Source: JAPPFW01 sp965200835 (GTDB lineage: Bacteria; Actinomycetota; Acidimicrobiia; Spongiisociales; Spongiisociaceae). From it: a stretch of 64,000 bases of DNA. The stretch covers positions 2,771,420 to 2,835,419 of the forward strand of contig OZ241390.1 in assembly GCA_965200835.1 (NCBI GenBank), read 5' to 3'. Below the pieces are notes generated by a model. The model did no database searches and had not been told where the DNA came from. It saw only the letters and a list, made by a program, of their open reading frames with translations. The translations under genes and the position numbers were made by a program. Positions 1-8,550 of the stretch are shown one piece after another. Each line of letters begins with the position of its first letter. The first letter of the stretch is position 1.

Positions 1-1087
1 ACTCGACATCGGAGGAGATGCCGCTACCCCGGGTACGGAACAGCGAGTCCATCTCGTCGAAGAACACGATCACCGGAACACCCTCGTCGGCCTTCTCCTT
101 GGCCCGCTGGAAGATGAGCCTGATCTGGCGCTCGGTCTCCCCCACGTACTTGTTCAGGAGCTCCGGACCTTTGATGTTCAGGAAGTAGGAGCGGGCATCG
201 TCCCGGCCGGCCCGGCGGGCCACCGCTTCGGCCAGGCTGTTGGCCACTGCTTTGGCGATCAAGGTCTTGCCGCACCCCGGCGGACCGTACAGCAGCACGC
301 CCTTGGGAGCCACCAAGCCGTACTCCTCGAACAGGTCCCGGTGGACATATGGGAGCTCCACCGCGTCCCGGATGGCCTCTATCTGCTCCGCCAGGCCACC
401 CACCTGCTCGTAGGTGACATCGGGCACCTCTTCGAGAACCAGCTCCTCCACCTCGGGTCTGATCAGCTTCTCGAAGGCCAGACCGATCCGGGAGTCGATC
501 CGGATATGGTCACCGGGCCGTAGGTACACCCCTCGGAGCGGAGCTGCCGCTTCTACCACCCGTTCCTCATCGGCATGGGCCAGCACGAGGAGGCGATCCT
601 CGTCCAGCACCTCCTTGATGGAGACGACCTGGCCGAGCCGGTCGAAGTCACGAACCTCGACGATGTTCATGGAGTCGTTGACCAGCACCTGCTGGCCCCG
701 CTGCAGCTGCTTGATCTCGATGGAGGGCTGGGCGTTGACCCGCATCCGGCGTCCCCCGCTCATCACGTCCACGGTGCTATCGCTGTTGACCGCCAGGACG
801 GTGGCGAACGGGTTGGGGGCGGTGGTCAGCTTCTCCACTTCCTCGCGGAGCATGGCCAGTTGCTCCCGGCCCTCCTCGAGAACGGAGCTGAGCTTCTCGT
901 TCTTCTGGGCGGCCCTGATCAGCTGGCCCTTGGTCTCGGCCAGGCGGGTCTCCAGCATCCGGACCCGGCGGGGGGCGTCCTGAAGTCGCCGCCTGAGGAC
1001 CGTTACCTCCTCCTCCAGGGCATGTACGGTGCCTCGCAGGGCACCGAGCTGGCGTTCGTACTCGTACCGTTCCCGTCTGTCGGGCAT
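1..1087 (-). CDS. arc: Proteasome-associated AAA+ ATPase Arc/Mpa (partial)
   Basis: Unfoldase ring ATPase that recruits tagged proteins and feeds them to the 20S proteasome in actinobacteria. About 362 residues are visible; the C-terminal part of the AAA domain lies beyond the left edge. In order I see an N-terminal coiled coil rich in E/R/L (about residues 5-88), the double OB region (about 90-205), and the AAA module with Walker A GPPGCGKT (about 268-275) and Walker B VIVFFDEMDSLF. The start is the ATG at 1087, with a weak upstream purine stretch. The next gene upstream on the same strand is trmI, a neighbourhood also found in mycobacteria. The C-terminal proteasome-docking motif cannot be checked here. 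Confidence 0.95.
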   Translation of the reverse strand, partial: MPDRRERYEYERQLGALRGTVHALEEEVTVLRRRLQDAPRRVRMLETRLAETKGQLIRAAQKNEKLSSVLEEGREQLAMLREEVEKLTTAPNPFATVLAVNSDSTVDVMSGGRRMRVNAQPSIEIKQLQRGQQVLVNDSMNIVEVRDFDRLGQVVSIKEVLDEDRLLVLAHADEERVVEAAAPLRGVYLRPGDHIRIDSRIGLAFEKLIRPEVEELVLEEVPDVTYEQVGGLAEQIEAIRDAVELPYVHRDLFEEYGLVAPKGVLLYGPPGCGKTLIAKAVANSLAEAVARRAGRDDARSYFLNIKGPELLNKYVGETERQIRLIFQRAKEKADEGVPVIVFFDEMDSLFRTRGSGISSDVE

Positions 1088-1185
1088 TCCACCGTCCGCT
1101 TGCTACCCGGAGCAGTATAAAGGCGTTAGGGGGTCATACCGGTGGATCCTCCCTGGCCGGGACCGAGGGACCCGTCTCGCCCACC

Positions 1186-1977
1186 TCAGGCCGGCTGTAT
1201 ACAGCGAGCCACGGTCAGGAAACCGGTGTGGCCCACCATGCCGTGGTCCGGACGCACCGACCGGCCCTTGACGTTCCAGGTGCGGATCAGCACCTCGAAG
1301 GTCTCGATGTCGAGAAACCTCCCGGTGGTGTCGAGGGTCTCGCGCAGCCGCTGCAGCTGGGGAACGGTTGGCAGGTAGCAACACAGGATGCCGCCGGTGC
1401 GAAGGCGTCCGGTGGCGGCCGGAACCACCTGCCAGGGCTCGGGGATGTCCAGGATCAGGCGGTCATGGGACAATTCGGACACCGTTTCGGTGACATCCCC
1501 TACCCGGAGGTCCAGCCAGTCCGGTACCTCACCGAAACGGCGGACGATGGTGGCTCGGGCATGGCGGGCGTGGTCCTCCCGCAGCTCGCAGGAAACTACC
1601 CGACCACCGGCGCCGACCGCTCTGGTAAGGGCCATGGTCAAAGCACCCGATCCCGTACCGGCCTCGATGACCGTCAAACCGGGGTGGATGTCGGCATACA
1701 TCAGGAGGGCGCCCAAGTCCTTCGGGTAGACGACCTGGGCACCCCGCTTCATCTTCAGGATGTAGTCACCCAGCCGGGGCCGGAGGGCGATGAGGGGCGC
1801 ACCCCGGGAGGAGAGGAACCGAGTCCCTTCCGGACTCCCAATCACGTCGGCGTGGGGGAGGTTCCCGAGGTGGAACTGGAAAATCCCCCGCGGGTTCAGA
1901 TGCAGCAGGTACTTGCGGTGCTTGCTGTCGAGGAGTAGGGCCGGTTCGCCCTCCTCGAAGGCCCGGCCGGCTTCCAT
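1186..1977 (-). CDS. trmI: tRNA (adenine-58-N1)-methyltransferase TrmI
   Basis: S-adenosylmethionine-dependent enzyme that makes m1A58 in the T-loop of tRNAs. The 263-residue product has the TrmI N-terminal beta domain, then the linker GAQVVYPKDLGALLMYADI and the SAM motif VIEAGTGSGALT, followed by LILDIPEPW, where the catalytic Asp and the DxPxPW signature sit. Length matches the actinobacterial family. The start chosen is the ATG at 1977, four bases after the stop of a tiny membrane-peptide gene; an in-frame upstream ATG would overlap that gene. It lies next to arc/mpa, as in mycobacteria, which supports both calls. Confidence 0.93.
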   Translation of the reverse strand: MEAGRAFEEGEPALLLDSKHRKYLLHLNPRGIFQFHLGNLPHADVIGSPEGTRFLSSRGAPLIALRPRLGDYILKMKRGAQVVYPKDLGALLMYADIHPGLTVIEAGTGSGALTMALTRAVGAGGRVVSCELREDHARHARATIVRRFGEVPDWLDLRVGDVTETVSELSHDRLILDIPEPWQVVPAATGRLRTGGILCCYLPTVPQLQRLRETLDTTGRFLDIETFEVLIRTWNVKGRSVRPDHGMVGHTGFLTVARCIQPA

Positions 1978-1981
1978 CGCC

Positions 1982-2083
1982 CTAACCGAACCCCATCGAC
2001 AGGACACCGGCTAGGAGGGTGAGGATCATTCCGGCCACGGTCACCCACACCACGACCTTTACCCATCCAGGAGTTCGTCTCAT
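1982..2083 (-). CDS. Very small single-pass membrane peptide (33 aa)
   Basis: ATG at 2083 opens a 33-residue frame: the basic start MRRTPGWVK, then one hydrophobic helix VVVWVTVAGMILTLLAGVL, then a short SMGFG tail. It ends in TAG four bases before the trmI ATG, a spacing typical of translational coupling. One basic-N single-span peptide packed this tightly against trmI is unlikely to be chance, but I recognise no family and there is no functional evidence. It could alternatively be a leader peptide for trmI. Confidence 0.5.
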   Translation of the reverse strand: MRRTPGWVKVVVWVTVAGMILTLLAGVLSMGFG

Positions 2084-2148
2084 GTGTCCCACTCTAGAAG
2101 GAAGGTGACGCCAACCGGCAGATGAGCGCCGACGCCCCTCTAGGTATC

Positions 2149-2352
2149 ATGAGCCGCGTGAGCTACTACGGGACCGTGTGGATCCGCAAGGGAATGAGCT
2201 TCGTGTGGCGGGGCGCTCGAGAAGGCAGGAGATCGCTCATCGTGCTGGGTTGCTCGATGGTGCTCGGATTTCTGTTGACCCGCCGGAGAGGTGGGAAAGT
2301 GGCCGAGGTACGGCTCGATCCGGGCGACGGGGTGACCCTGCGGGTTCGATAG
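2149..2352 (+). CDS. Small hypothetical membrane protein
   Basis: Frame of about 67 residues from the ATG at 2149 (an in-frame ATG at 2122 would add nine). It has a basic amphipathic N-terminus (RKGMSFVWRGAREGRRS), one hydrophobic stretch (LIVLGCSMVLGFLL), then RRRGGK and a short acidic/basic tail. It faces two small minus-strand membrane-protein genes. I recognise no family. The pattern is consistent with a small inner-membrane protein, but the gene could be spurious. Confidence 0.4.
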   Translation: MSRVSYYGTVWIRKGMSFVWRGAREGRRSLIVLGCSMVLGFLLTRRRGGKVAEVRLDPGDGVTLRVR

Positions 2353-2393
2353 TACTCGGCCCGCGACTCGGGCCGGGCGAGGTGACGACGAGG

Positions 2394-2585
2394 CTACAGG
2401 CGGTGGATCTCGATCCGGGCGCTCTTGCGCCTCCCCCGTTTGCGACCGGTCAGGAAGGCGAGGAGCACGGCGGCTACTACCCCGGCCGTGCGCATGGCGG
2501 CCTTGGACCGGAGGGATTGGCCGGTGCCGTAGATGGCTTCCTCCAGCTCCCGCGCCTTGGCCTCGATGGCGTCCCGGTCGATCAT
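2394..2585 (-). CDS. Small basic membrane protein downstream of holin-X-like gene
   Basis: A 63-residue product starting MIDRDAIEAKARELEEAI. It has an amphipathic acidic/basic N-terminal helix, one membrane span (TAGVVAAVLLAFLTG) and a very basic tail (RKRGRRKSARIEIHRL). Its ATG overlaps the stop of the upstream holin-X-like gene by four bases (ATGA), so the two are very likely co-translated. The layout, a charged helix followed by a short span, is loosely like DUF3618-type actinobacterial proteins that sit beside holin-X genes, but this is a resemblance only. Confidence 0.6.
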   Translation of the reverse strand: MIDRDAIEAKARELEEAIYGTGQSLRSKAAMRTAGVVAAVLLAFLTGRKRGRRKSARIEIHRL

Positions 2586-2887
2586 GGAGACACCGTGGAT
2601 CGCTTGGCCCCTCGGACTATCAGTGCAGCAAGACCCACCGCGAGCAGGGCAGCTAACCCATAGGCCAGGACGCTCCAGAGTGGTGTGTCGGGAAGCAGGT
2701 CCTGGATCAATCTGAGACCGGCCACCCACAGCAGCACCCAGCCCACCGCCAGGAAAAGTCCTGACAGCAGGCTGATCCCGGCGAACCGGGCCGTCCGGCG
2801 CAGGGGTGCGAGCGCCTCTTGCTCGAGGTACGCCTTCGACAGATCCAAGAGCTCGGAGAGCAGTCTGGAGATCTCAGTCGTGTTCAT
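2582..2887 (-). CDS. Phage-holin-superfamily (actinobacterial holin-X-like) membrane protein
   Basis: 101 residues: a leucine/glutamate-rich amphipathic N-terminus (ISRLLSELLDLSKAYLEQE), two membrane helices (about 35-55 and 68-90) and a short basic tail. This is the layout of the Phage_holin_3_6 / putative actinobacterial holin-X family. Despite the name, such genes are usually chromosomal envelope or stress proteins. There are no phage genes nearby, so a prophage reading is not supported. It is translationally coupled to the small basic membrane protein downstream. Assignment is by architecture and motif memory, not by search. Confidence 0.72.
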   Translation of the reverse strand: MNTTEISRLLSELLDLSKAYLEQEALAPLRRTARFAGISLLSGLFLAVGWVLLWVAGLRLIQDLLPDTPLWSVLAYGLAALLAVGLAALIVRGAKRSTVSP

Positions 2888-2982
2888 CGATGCCAGCGAT
2901 CAGGCCTGCAGGAGCGGGGATACCCATCAGCGTACCGATGATACACGCGGTGTTCGCAACCCCAAGGGCCGGTTAGCCTCGG

Positions 2983-3912
2983 GTGCGGATGCCACACTCT
3001 CTGAGCCGGTCCGGCCGGTCGCCCATCTTCTCAACTGCGGTGGGGACCCGGACAGGGCCCTTCGGATGGCAGGAGTGGTCGTTACTAGTGGCGCTAGCCC
3101 TCACCTGGGGATCGTCCTACCTGCTCATCGAGTTCGGGCTCGACTCGCTGGAACCGGCGGTCATCACCTGGTTACGGGTGTCCCTCGGTTTCCTGACCCT
3201 CATAGGTTTCTCCACCGCCCGCCGGGGCATCAGCCGGGCGGACTGGCTGCGGGTGGTGACTCTCTCGACTGTGTGGACCACCTTTCCGTTCCTGCTGAGT
3301 CCGGTGTCCCAGCAACACATCAGCTCAGCCCTAGCCGGGATGATCAATGCCCTGATCCCCATCTTCGCAGCCACCATCGCCATGGGATTCCTGAGGTCCC
3401 TACCCGGAGTCCATCAGATCGCCGGGCTCCTCCTGGGCATGGTCGGCGCATTCGCACTGGGTCTTCCGGCCGCGTCGGAGTCCCGAGCCGCAGGGTGGGG
3501 CATCTTCCTGGCTGTGGTGGCAGCCGTCTTCTACGGCTTGGGGCTCAACCTGGCGATTCCCTTGCAGCAGAAGTATGGAGCACCGGCGGTGATGGTGCGG
3601 GTGCTGGGCGTCTCGGCTCTTGCTACCGCGCCCTTCGGGATCGCTGGTCTGGGTAGCTCGAGCTGGCAGATGACCTCCGTGGTGGCCGTGACGGTACTAG
3701 GGATAGTCAATACCGGTGTGGCCTTCGTGATCATGGCCCGGTTCGCCGGGCGGGTGGGTCCGACTCGTGGCGGTGTGGCCATCTACTTCCTGCCGATCGT
3801 GGCCATCTTGCTGGGAGTGACCTTCCGGTCGGAGGTAGTGTTGGTCATCCAGTGGATAGGAACCGGATTGGTGCTTCTCGGTGCCTTCCTGATCAGCCGC
3901 CGTGAACTGTGA
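2983..3912 (+). CDS. EamA/DMT-family transporter (tandem copy 1)
   Basis: A drug/metabolite-transporter-type permease of about 309 residues with roughly ten membrane helices in two EamA repeats (ALTWGSSYLLIEFGL in repeat 1, GIVNTGVAFVIMARFAGRVG and GGVAIYFLPIVAILLG in repeat 2). Substrates of this family range from amino acids to nucleotides and cannot be read from sequence. The start is the GTG at 2983 or the ATG six bases later. It is followed after 82 bases by a close paralogue in the same orientation, so the pair looks like a tandem duplication. A third, more distant EamA gene is at 62.6-63.5 kb. Confidence 0.9.
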   Translation: MRMPHSLSRSGRSPIFSTAVGTRTGPFGWQEWSLLVALALTWGSSYLLIEFGLDSLEPAVITWLRVSLGFLTLIGFSTARRGISRADWLRVVTLSTVWTTFPFLLSPVSQQHISSALAGMINALIPIFAATIAMGFLRSLPGVHQIAGLLLGMVGAFALGLPAASESRAAGWGIFLAVVAAVFYGLGLNLAIPLQQKYGAPAVMVRVLGVSALATAPFGIAGLGSSSWQMTSVVAVTVLGIVNTGVAFVIMARFAGRVGPTRGGVAIYFLPIVAILLGVTFRSEVVLVIQWIGTGLVLLGAFLISRREL

Positions 3913-3994
3913 TCGGGCGCGTGGAGCGTCGGCATCGTCCAGTGGTAGGGGGCCGTATCCCGCCGGAGGTCGATAACGCTATTCTCATTTTTTG

Positions 3995-4939
3995 ATGCCT
4001 CAGGATTCGGTCAGTCCCAACCGCCGATCAGTGCTTTCCACCGCGCGCGGATCACGACTGGGGCCGTTCGGTCCGCTCGAGTGGATCCTGCTCGCCGCCG
4101 TAGCCCTCATCTGGGGTTCCTCCTTCCTCCTCGTCGAGATCAGCCTGGAGGCCCTGTCACCGGCAACCATCACTTGGGTAAGGATCACGCTGGGATTCCT
4201 CGTGCTGGTCGCAATTCCGGCGGCCCGAAGACCAGTGGAGCGGACCGACTATCCCCGCATCGGGCTATTGGCTATCACCTGGGTGATAGTGCCGTTTCTG
4301 GCATTTCCGATAGCTCAGCAACACATCGACTCCGCCCTGGCCGGAATGTTGATCGTGCTGGTCCCGCTGTTCAGCACATCCATCGCGATGCTGCTGATGC
4401 GTTCGCTCCCCCGGCTGCGCCAGGGGCTGGGAATCCTGCTCGGCTTCGCAGGAGCGGCGGCGGTCAGCTTCCCGGTAGCTCGGGCCTCGCCGGCCGCAGC
4501 CTGGGGAGTCTCACTAGTCGTGGCGGCAACGATCCTGTACGGCCTTTCGATCAACCTGGCGGTACCTCTCCAACAACGTTACGGGGCGGTACCGGTAATG
4601 ATGAGAGCGATCGGGATAGCCGCCGCGATCACCACTCCAACCGGGCTGGTGGGCCTCTCAGGATCGTCATGGAGCAGCGGTCCAACCCTGGCAGTGATCG
4701 CGCTGGGAGTGATCAATACCGGGGCGGCGTTCGTGTTCATGACCGCCTTCGTCGGCCGGGTAGGCCCCACTCGGGGCGGTGTCGCCGTCTACTTAATGCC
4801 GATCGTCGCCATGGTTCTGGGGGTGGCTCTCCGCTCCGAGATCGTGTTGCCCCTGCAATGGGCCGGGACCGGGGTGGTGCTGGTCGGCGCATGGCTCACG
4901 AGTCGCCGGGAGGAGGGCGCCGGGCACTGCGGCGGGTAG
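3995..4939 (+). CDS. EamA/DMT-family transporter (tandem copy 2)
   Basis: About 314 residues, ten predicted membrane helices, and collinear with the preceding gene along its whole length: shared blocks include GPFG..EW.LL near the N-terminus, WGSS(Y/F)LL, QQHI(S/D)SALAGM, NTG.AFV and RVGPTRGGVA. This is direct evidence of duplication. I chose the ATG at 3995; an immediately preceding TTG is also possible. Intergenic spacing suggests separate or read-through transcription. The exported compound is unknown. Confidence 0.9.
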   Translation: MPQDSVSPNRRSVLSTARGSRLGPFGPLEWILLAAVALIWGSSFLLVEISLEALSPATITWVRITLGFLVLVAIPAARRPVERTDYPRIGLLAITWVIVPFLAFPIAQQHIDSALAGMLIVLVPLFSTSIAMLLMRSLPRLRQGLGILLGFAGAAAVSFPVARASPAAAWGVSLVVAATILYGLSINLAVPLQQRYGAVPVMMRAIGIAAAITTPTGLVGLSGSSWSSGPTLAVIALGVINTGAAFVFMTAFVGRVGPTRGGVAVYLMPIVAMVLGVALRSEIVLPLQWAGTGVVLVGAWLTSRREEGAGHCGG

Positions 4940-5085
4940 CATTCGCAGTGGTTGGCACGCCTTCCCGATCCTGGTGAGTCTGATCCCGCCGCCTCTGGAT
5001 GACCCTCCTATAGTTCGTGCCTGACGGGGGTTCGCCAACGGCATGAATCCTGAGAGCAGCTCATTCGAGGGAGGTTGACCGAGCA

Positions 5086-6141
5086 ATGACCCAGACGGCT
5101 GCTCCGATAAAGCCCATGACCAGCCGCGAGCGGTTCTTGGCAGCGCTCGACCGCCGGCCGGTCGACCGGACACCGGTGGCCAACCCTACGTCGATCGCCA
5201 CAGTGGAGCTGATGGACTTGGTGGACGCCTACTTTCCGATGGCCAACCGCGACCCGGAGCTGATGGCGCGTCTGGCCGCTACCGGCTACACCGAGCTGGG
5301 TTTCGACAGCATCATGCCGGTGTTCTCGATCATCCAGGAGTCTTCGGCCCTCGGATGCAAGATGCAGTGGGAACAGAAAGACAACTGGCCCACCGTCCGG
5401 ATGCGGGAACCCATCTGGGAGCTGCCCGAGGATGTCCACATCCCGGACGGGTTTCTCGATCATCAGGACACCAGGTGCGTACTCGACGCCATCAGGATCC
5501 TGCGCCGGGAATTCGGCGACGAGGTGGCGATCATCGGCAAGACGATGGGACCATGGACGCTCGGCTATCACTGCTTCGGGGTGGAACCGTTCCTGCTTAT
5601 GTCATACGACGACCCGGCCATGACCAGGGATGCCCTCGACCGTATGAAGGAGATCTCGGTGCTGTTCGGCGTGGCCCAGATAGAGGCGGGGGCGGATGCG
5701 CTCACGTTCCCGGATCATGCCACCGGAGACTTGGTGTCCGGGGAGTATTATCTCCGCTTCCTCAAGGACCTCCACATCGAGATGGTGGAACGGATCCCAA
5801 TCCCGCTGATCCTCCACATCTGCGGGCGGACGGTCGATCGGATGGGTTATATAGCCGAGACCGGGATGGCCGCTTTCCATTACGACTCCAAGAACAGACC
5901 CCAGGAGTCGATGGATACGGTGGCCGGCGACATCGCCCTGGCTGGGAACGTGAACAATCCGGAGACCCTCTTCTCCAAGGGACCGGCAGAGGTGCGCCAA
6001 GAGGTGGTGGCCAATCTCGAAGCCGGGGTTCAGATGATCGCCCCGGAGTGTGCTATCCCGCTGCAGACTCCGATCGAGAACCTGCTGGAAATCCCCCTGG
6101 CCGTCAAGGATTGGCATGCCGGACGGGCCTCGGCGGCCTGA
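5086..6141 (+). CDS. MtaA/MtbA-type methylcobamide methyltransferase (uroporphyrinogen-decarboxylase fold)
   Basis: 351 residues of the uroporphyrinogen-decarboxylase superfamily, in the branch that moves methyl groups between a corrinoid protein and a thiol or other acceptor. It starts MTSRERFLAALDRRPVDRTPV, the usual opening of this branch, and has a likely zinc site H-x-C in LILHICGRT plus a downstream Cys in APECAIPLQ. A strong GGGAGG precedes the ATG. A corrinoid protein gene follows 12 bases later, so the two are an operon. No substrate-specific methyltransferase (MtaB/MttB/MtbB-like) is nearby, so the methyl donor is unknown. In an actinobacterium the acceptor is more likely tetrahydrofolate or another thiol than coenzyme M; that is inference. 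Confidence 0.85.
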   Translation: MTQTAAPIKPMTSRERFLAALDRRPVDRTPVANPTSIATVELMDLVDAYFPMANRDPELMARLAATGYTELGFDSIMPVFSIIQESSALGCKMQWEQKDNWPTVRMREPIWELPEDVHIPDGFLDHQDTRCVLDAIRILRREFGDEVAIIGKTMGPWTLGYHCFGVEPFLLMSYDDPAMTRDALDRMKEISVLFGVAQIEAGADALTFPDHATGDLVSGEYYLRFLKDLHIEMVERIPIPLILHICGRTVDRMGYIAETGMAAFHYDSKNRPQESMDTVAGDIALAGNVNNPETLFSKGPAEVRQEVVANLEAGVQMIAPECAIPLQTPIENLLEIPLAVKDWHAGRASAA

Positions 6142-6153
6142 CGTAGACGAGTA

Positions 6154-6906
6154 ATGGCCGAGCTGTCCGACATCGCTAATGAGACGATCCGATACGAGAT
6201 CGAGGACTACCTAGAACGGCCGGAGGAGATAGGCCGCAACATTGCACTGTTCAGCCGGGCCAGCCCTCTCATGCAGGACATTGCGGCGGCGCTGATCGAG
6301 GGCGAGCACCATCTGGTCGACCGGCTGACCAGCCAGGCCCTCGAGCGCGGGATCGAGGCGCTCGAAATCATGGACGACGGCCTGATCGCCGGGATGGGCA
6401 TCGTGGGGATCAAGTTCCGGGAGAACTTCATATTCGTGCCCGAAGTGCTGGCGTGTGCCCGCGCTATGAAGTCGGGCATGCGCCACATCGAACCGATCCT
6501 TTCGGCCTCGGGTGTTGAGCCGATAGGTACCGTGATCATGGGCACCGTCAAGGGTGACCTGCACGACATCGGCAAGAACCTGTGCATCATGATGCTGAGG
6601 GGTGCCGGTTTCGTGGTGGTCGATCTGGGGGTCGACACCTCGGCCGATGAGTTCATCGATGCGGTGGAGGAGCATGAGGCGAGGGTGCTGGGAATGTCGG
6701 CCCTGCTCACCACCACTATGCCGAATATGGGCCACACCATCGAAGCTTTCATCGACGCCGACCTGCGCGACGAGGTGCAGATCATGGTCGGCGGCGCCCC
6801 GGTCACCCAGGAGTTCGCCGACGATATGGGCGCCGACGGATACGGCAAGGACGCTCTCGCCTGTGTGGCCCTGGCCAAGCAGTTAGTGGCCGGTACCCGC
6901 GTCTGA
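6154..6906 (+). CDS. Corrinoid (B12-binding) methyl-carrier protein, MtaC/MtbC-like
   Basis: 250 residues with the two-part layout of methyltransferase corrinoid proteins: an N-terminal helical B12-binding cap (about 20-120, ALERGIEALEIMDDGLIAGM) and a Rossmann-like cobalamin domain with the base-off histidine motif GDLHDIGKNL and the later conserved GGAPVT. It carries the methyl group on cobalt between a donor-specific methyltransferase and the MtaA-like enzyme encoded just upstream. It is slightly longer than archaeal MtaC. No cobalamin riboswitch element was recognised in front of the pair. Confidence 0.9.
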   Translation: MAELSDIANETIRYEIEDYLERPEEIGRNIALFSRASPLMQDIAAALIEGEHHLVDRLTSQALERGIEALEIMDDGLIAGMGIVGIKFRENFIFVPEVLACARAMKSGMRHIEPILSASGVEPIGTVIMGTVKGDLHDIGKNLCIMMLRGAGFVVVDLGVDTSADEFIDAVEEHEARVLGMSALLTTTMPNMGHTIEAFIDADLRDEVQIMVGGAPVTQEFADDMGADGYGKDALACVALAKQLVAGTRV

Positions 6907-6928
6907 CCGATGCCCTACACCTCGTAAG

Positions 6929-8508
6929 GTGACCGATCCGCTGCTGGCACCCGAACCTAGACGGTGGCGGCTGCTGACGGGAGTAGTAGCTGTTTTCCTA
7001 GGTCTACTGCCCCTAGCACCGGTGGTGGCGCAGTCGGGTGATCGTGACCAGGCAAGTGTGTCCGGATTCGAAGACCTGGGAATGGGCGTGCTGGCACCCT
7101 GGGTCAACGCGCTCGCAGCCGAAGGGGTGAGGGCACCGAGTGTGGAGAGAGCCTGTTCTGCCCCGATGAACCGATCCTTCGCTCGACTATGGCGGTGTGG
7201 ATCGTTCGCGCTTTGGATGACCGACCCTCACAAGCGGTCAATCCGTTCGCCGATGTAGATGACGGCGAGTGGTGGGCACCCTATGTGGTGCGTCTGGGCG
7301 AGATCGGGGTAACTTCCGGTTGCTCGACCGAACCCATGCAGTACTGCCCCGACCGTGCGGTAACCCGTGCACAGATGGCCACCTTCCTCCTCCGCAGCTT
7401 TCAACTCGACCCAGCGGGCCCCCCGGCCAGGTTCACAGACATCGACGACAACGACACCCATGCCAAAGGCATCGACGCGCTGGCCAACTCCGGGATAACT
7501 GCCGGATGCCAGACCGACCCGCCCAGGTTCTGCCCACACCGGCAAGTCACCCGTGCGCAGATGGCTACCTTTCTAGCCCGAGGCCTCTACCTCCAACCCA
7601 TACCATCCAACGTACCGGTAACTGCTGACACTCATATCGCCACCGGCCAAGATCTCTCGTGTGCCATCTCTGCTGACCAGAGCATTACCTGCTCGGGTGA
7701 CAACTATTACGGTCAAGCTGATGCTCCTGACGGCCAATACCGGCAAGTAGCCGTCGGATACCAGCACTCATGCGCCATCGCGGTGGACCAGACCATCACC
7801 TGTTGGGGCGCCAACGGGTACTACGAAACCGAAGCTCCTGACGGCCAATACCGGCAAGTTGCGGCTGGTTATGTGCATTCTTGTGCCGTCACCTTAGAAC
7901 AGACCATCACCTGCTGGGGTGGGGAGCCGAACTATGACGAAGAATGGGACCACTACGACGAAGAGTCCGTCGATTGTGACGCAGAGTGGGACTCCCATGA
8001 AGAAGAGTGGGACTCCTATGACGGAGACGGCGAATGGGACCCCTATGACCCGGAGGATTACTACAGCTTCGGTCAGGCTGATACTCCCGATGGGCAATAC
8101 AGCCAAGTGACCGCTGGTTACGGGCACTCGTGCGCCATTGCACTGGACGGAACCATCACGTGCTGGGGTAACAATAGCCACGGCCAGACCAATGCCCCTC
8201 CAGGCACATACCAGCACGTAGCCGGCGGCTACCGACTCTCATGCGCAATCACCACCGACCGGAAGATCACCTGCTGGGGCGACAACCATTACGGTCAGGC
8301 TAATGCTCCTAACGGTCAGTACCGGCAACTTGCCGCTGGTCACCTGCACTCTTGTGCCATCGCATTGGACGGAACCACCATTTGCTGGGGTGACAATAGC
8401 CACGGCCAGACCAATGCCCCTCCAGGCACATACCAGCACGTAGCCGGCGGCTACCGATACTCATGCGCAATCACCACCGACCGGAAGATCACCTGCTGGG
8501 GCGGATAG
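6929..8508 (+). pseudogene. Secreted SLH-like/RCC1-repeat protein, reading frame broken near residue 68
   Basis: Signal peptide (RRWRLLTGVVAVFLGLLPLA) and half of a first SLH-like repeat are read from the GTG at 6929. The rest (second half of repeat 1, two full repeats ending VTRAQMATFL, then RCC1-type blades with paired Cys in CAI...ITCWG) continues in another frame. Comparing repeats places the break at about 7127-7132, where GTGAGGGC appears to lack about four bases (net -1). Downstream of it the frame reads TECGESLFCPDEPILRSTM, matching the repeat pattern. One RCC1 blade carries a D/E/W/Y-rich insertion (about 7917-8068). This may be a true mutation, phase variation or an assembly error. 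Cell-surface role inferred. Confidence 0.8.
8162..8503 (+). repeat. 222-bp-period duplication of two RCC1 blades
   Basis: The 120 bases at 8162-8281 recur at 8384-8503 with only three mismatches (8170/8392, 8236/8458, 8237/8459). The period is 222 bases, or 74 codons, equal to two RCC1 blades, so copy-number change by recombination would stay in frame. The sequence between copies is also similar. Confidence 0.9.
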
Positions 8509-8536
8509 TGAAGGTGAACTGCTCTTGTTAGGGAGG

Positions 8537-8550
8537 GGCCGGGCCCGGCC
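8537..8550 (+). terminator. GC palindrome after the SLH/RCC1 gene
   Basis: Perfect 14-base palindrome GGCCGGGCCCGGCC, 28 bases after the stop. It could form a short GC hairpin, but there is no T-run. The rest of the interval up to 8789 shows no gene or recognised element. Confidence 0.3.

Noticed and set aside
2582..2887. Prophage signal from the holin-like gene
   Set aside because: No capsid, portal, terminase, integrase or attachment site nearby. The holin-X family is commonly chromosomal in actinobacteria.
4940..5085. Cobalamin riboswitch before the corrinoid genes
   Set aside because: No B12-box-like conserved stretch or convincing fold seen; only a weak TATAGT.
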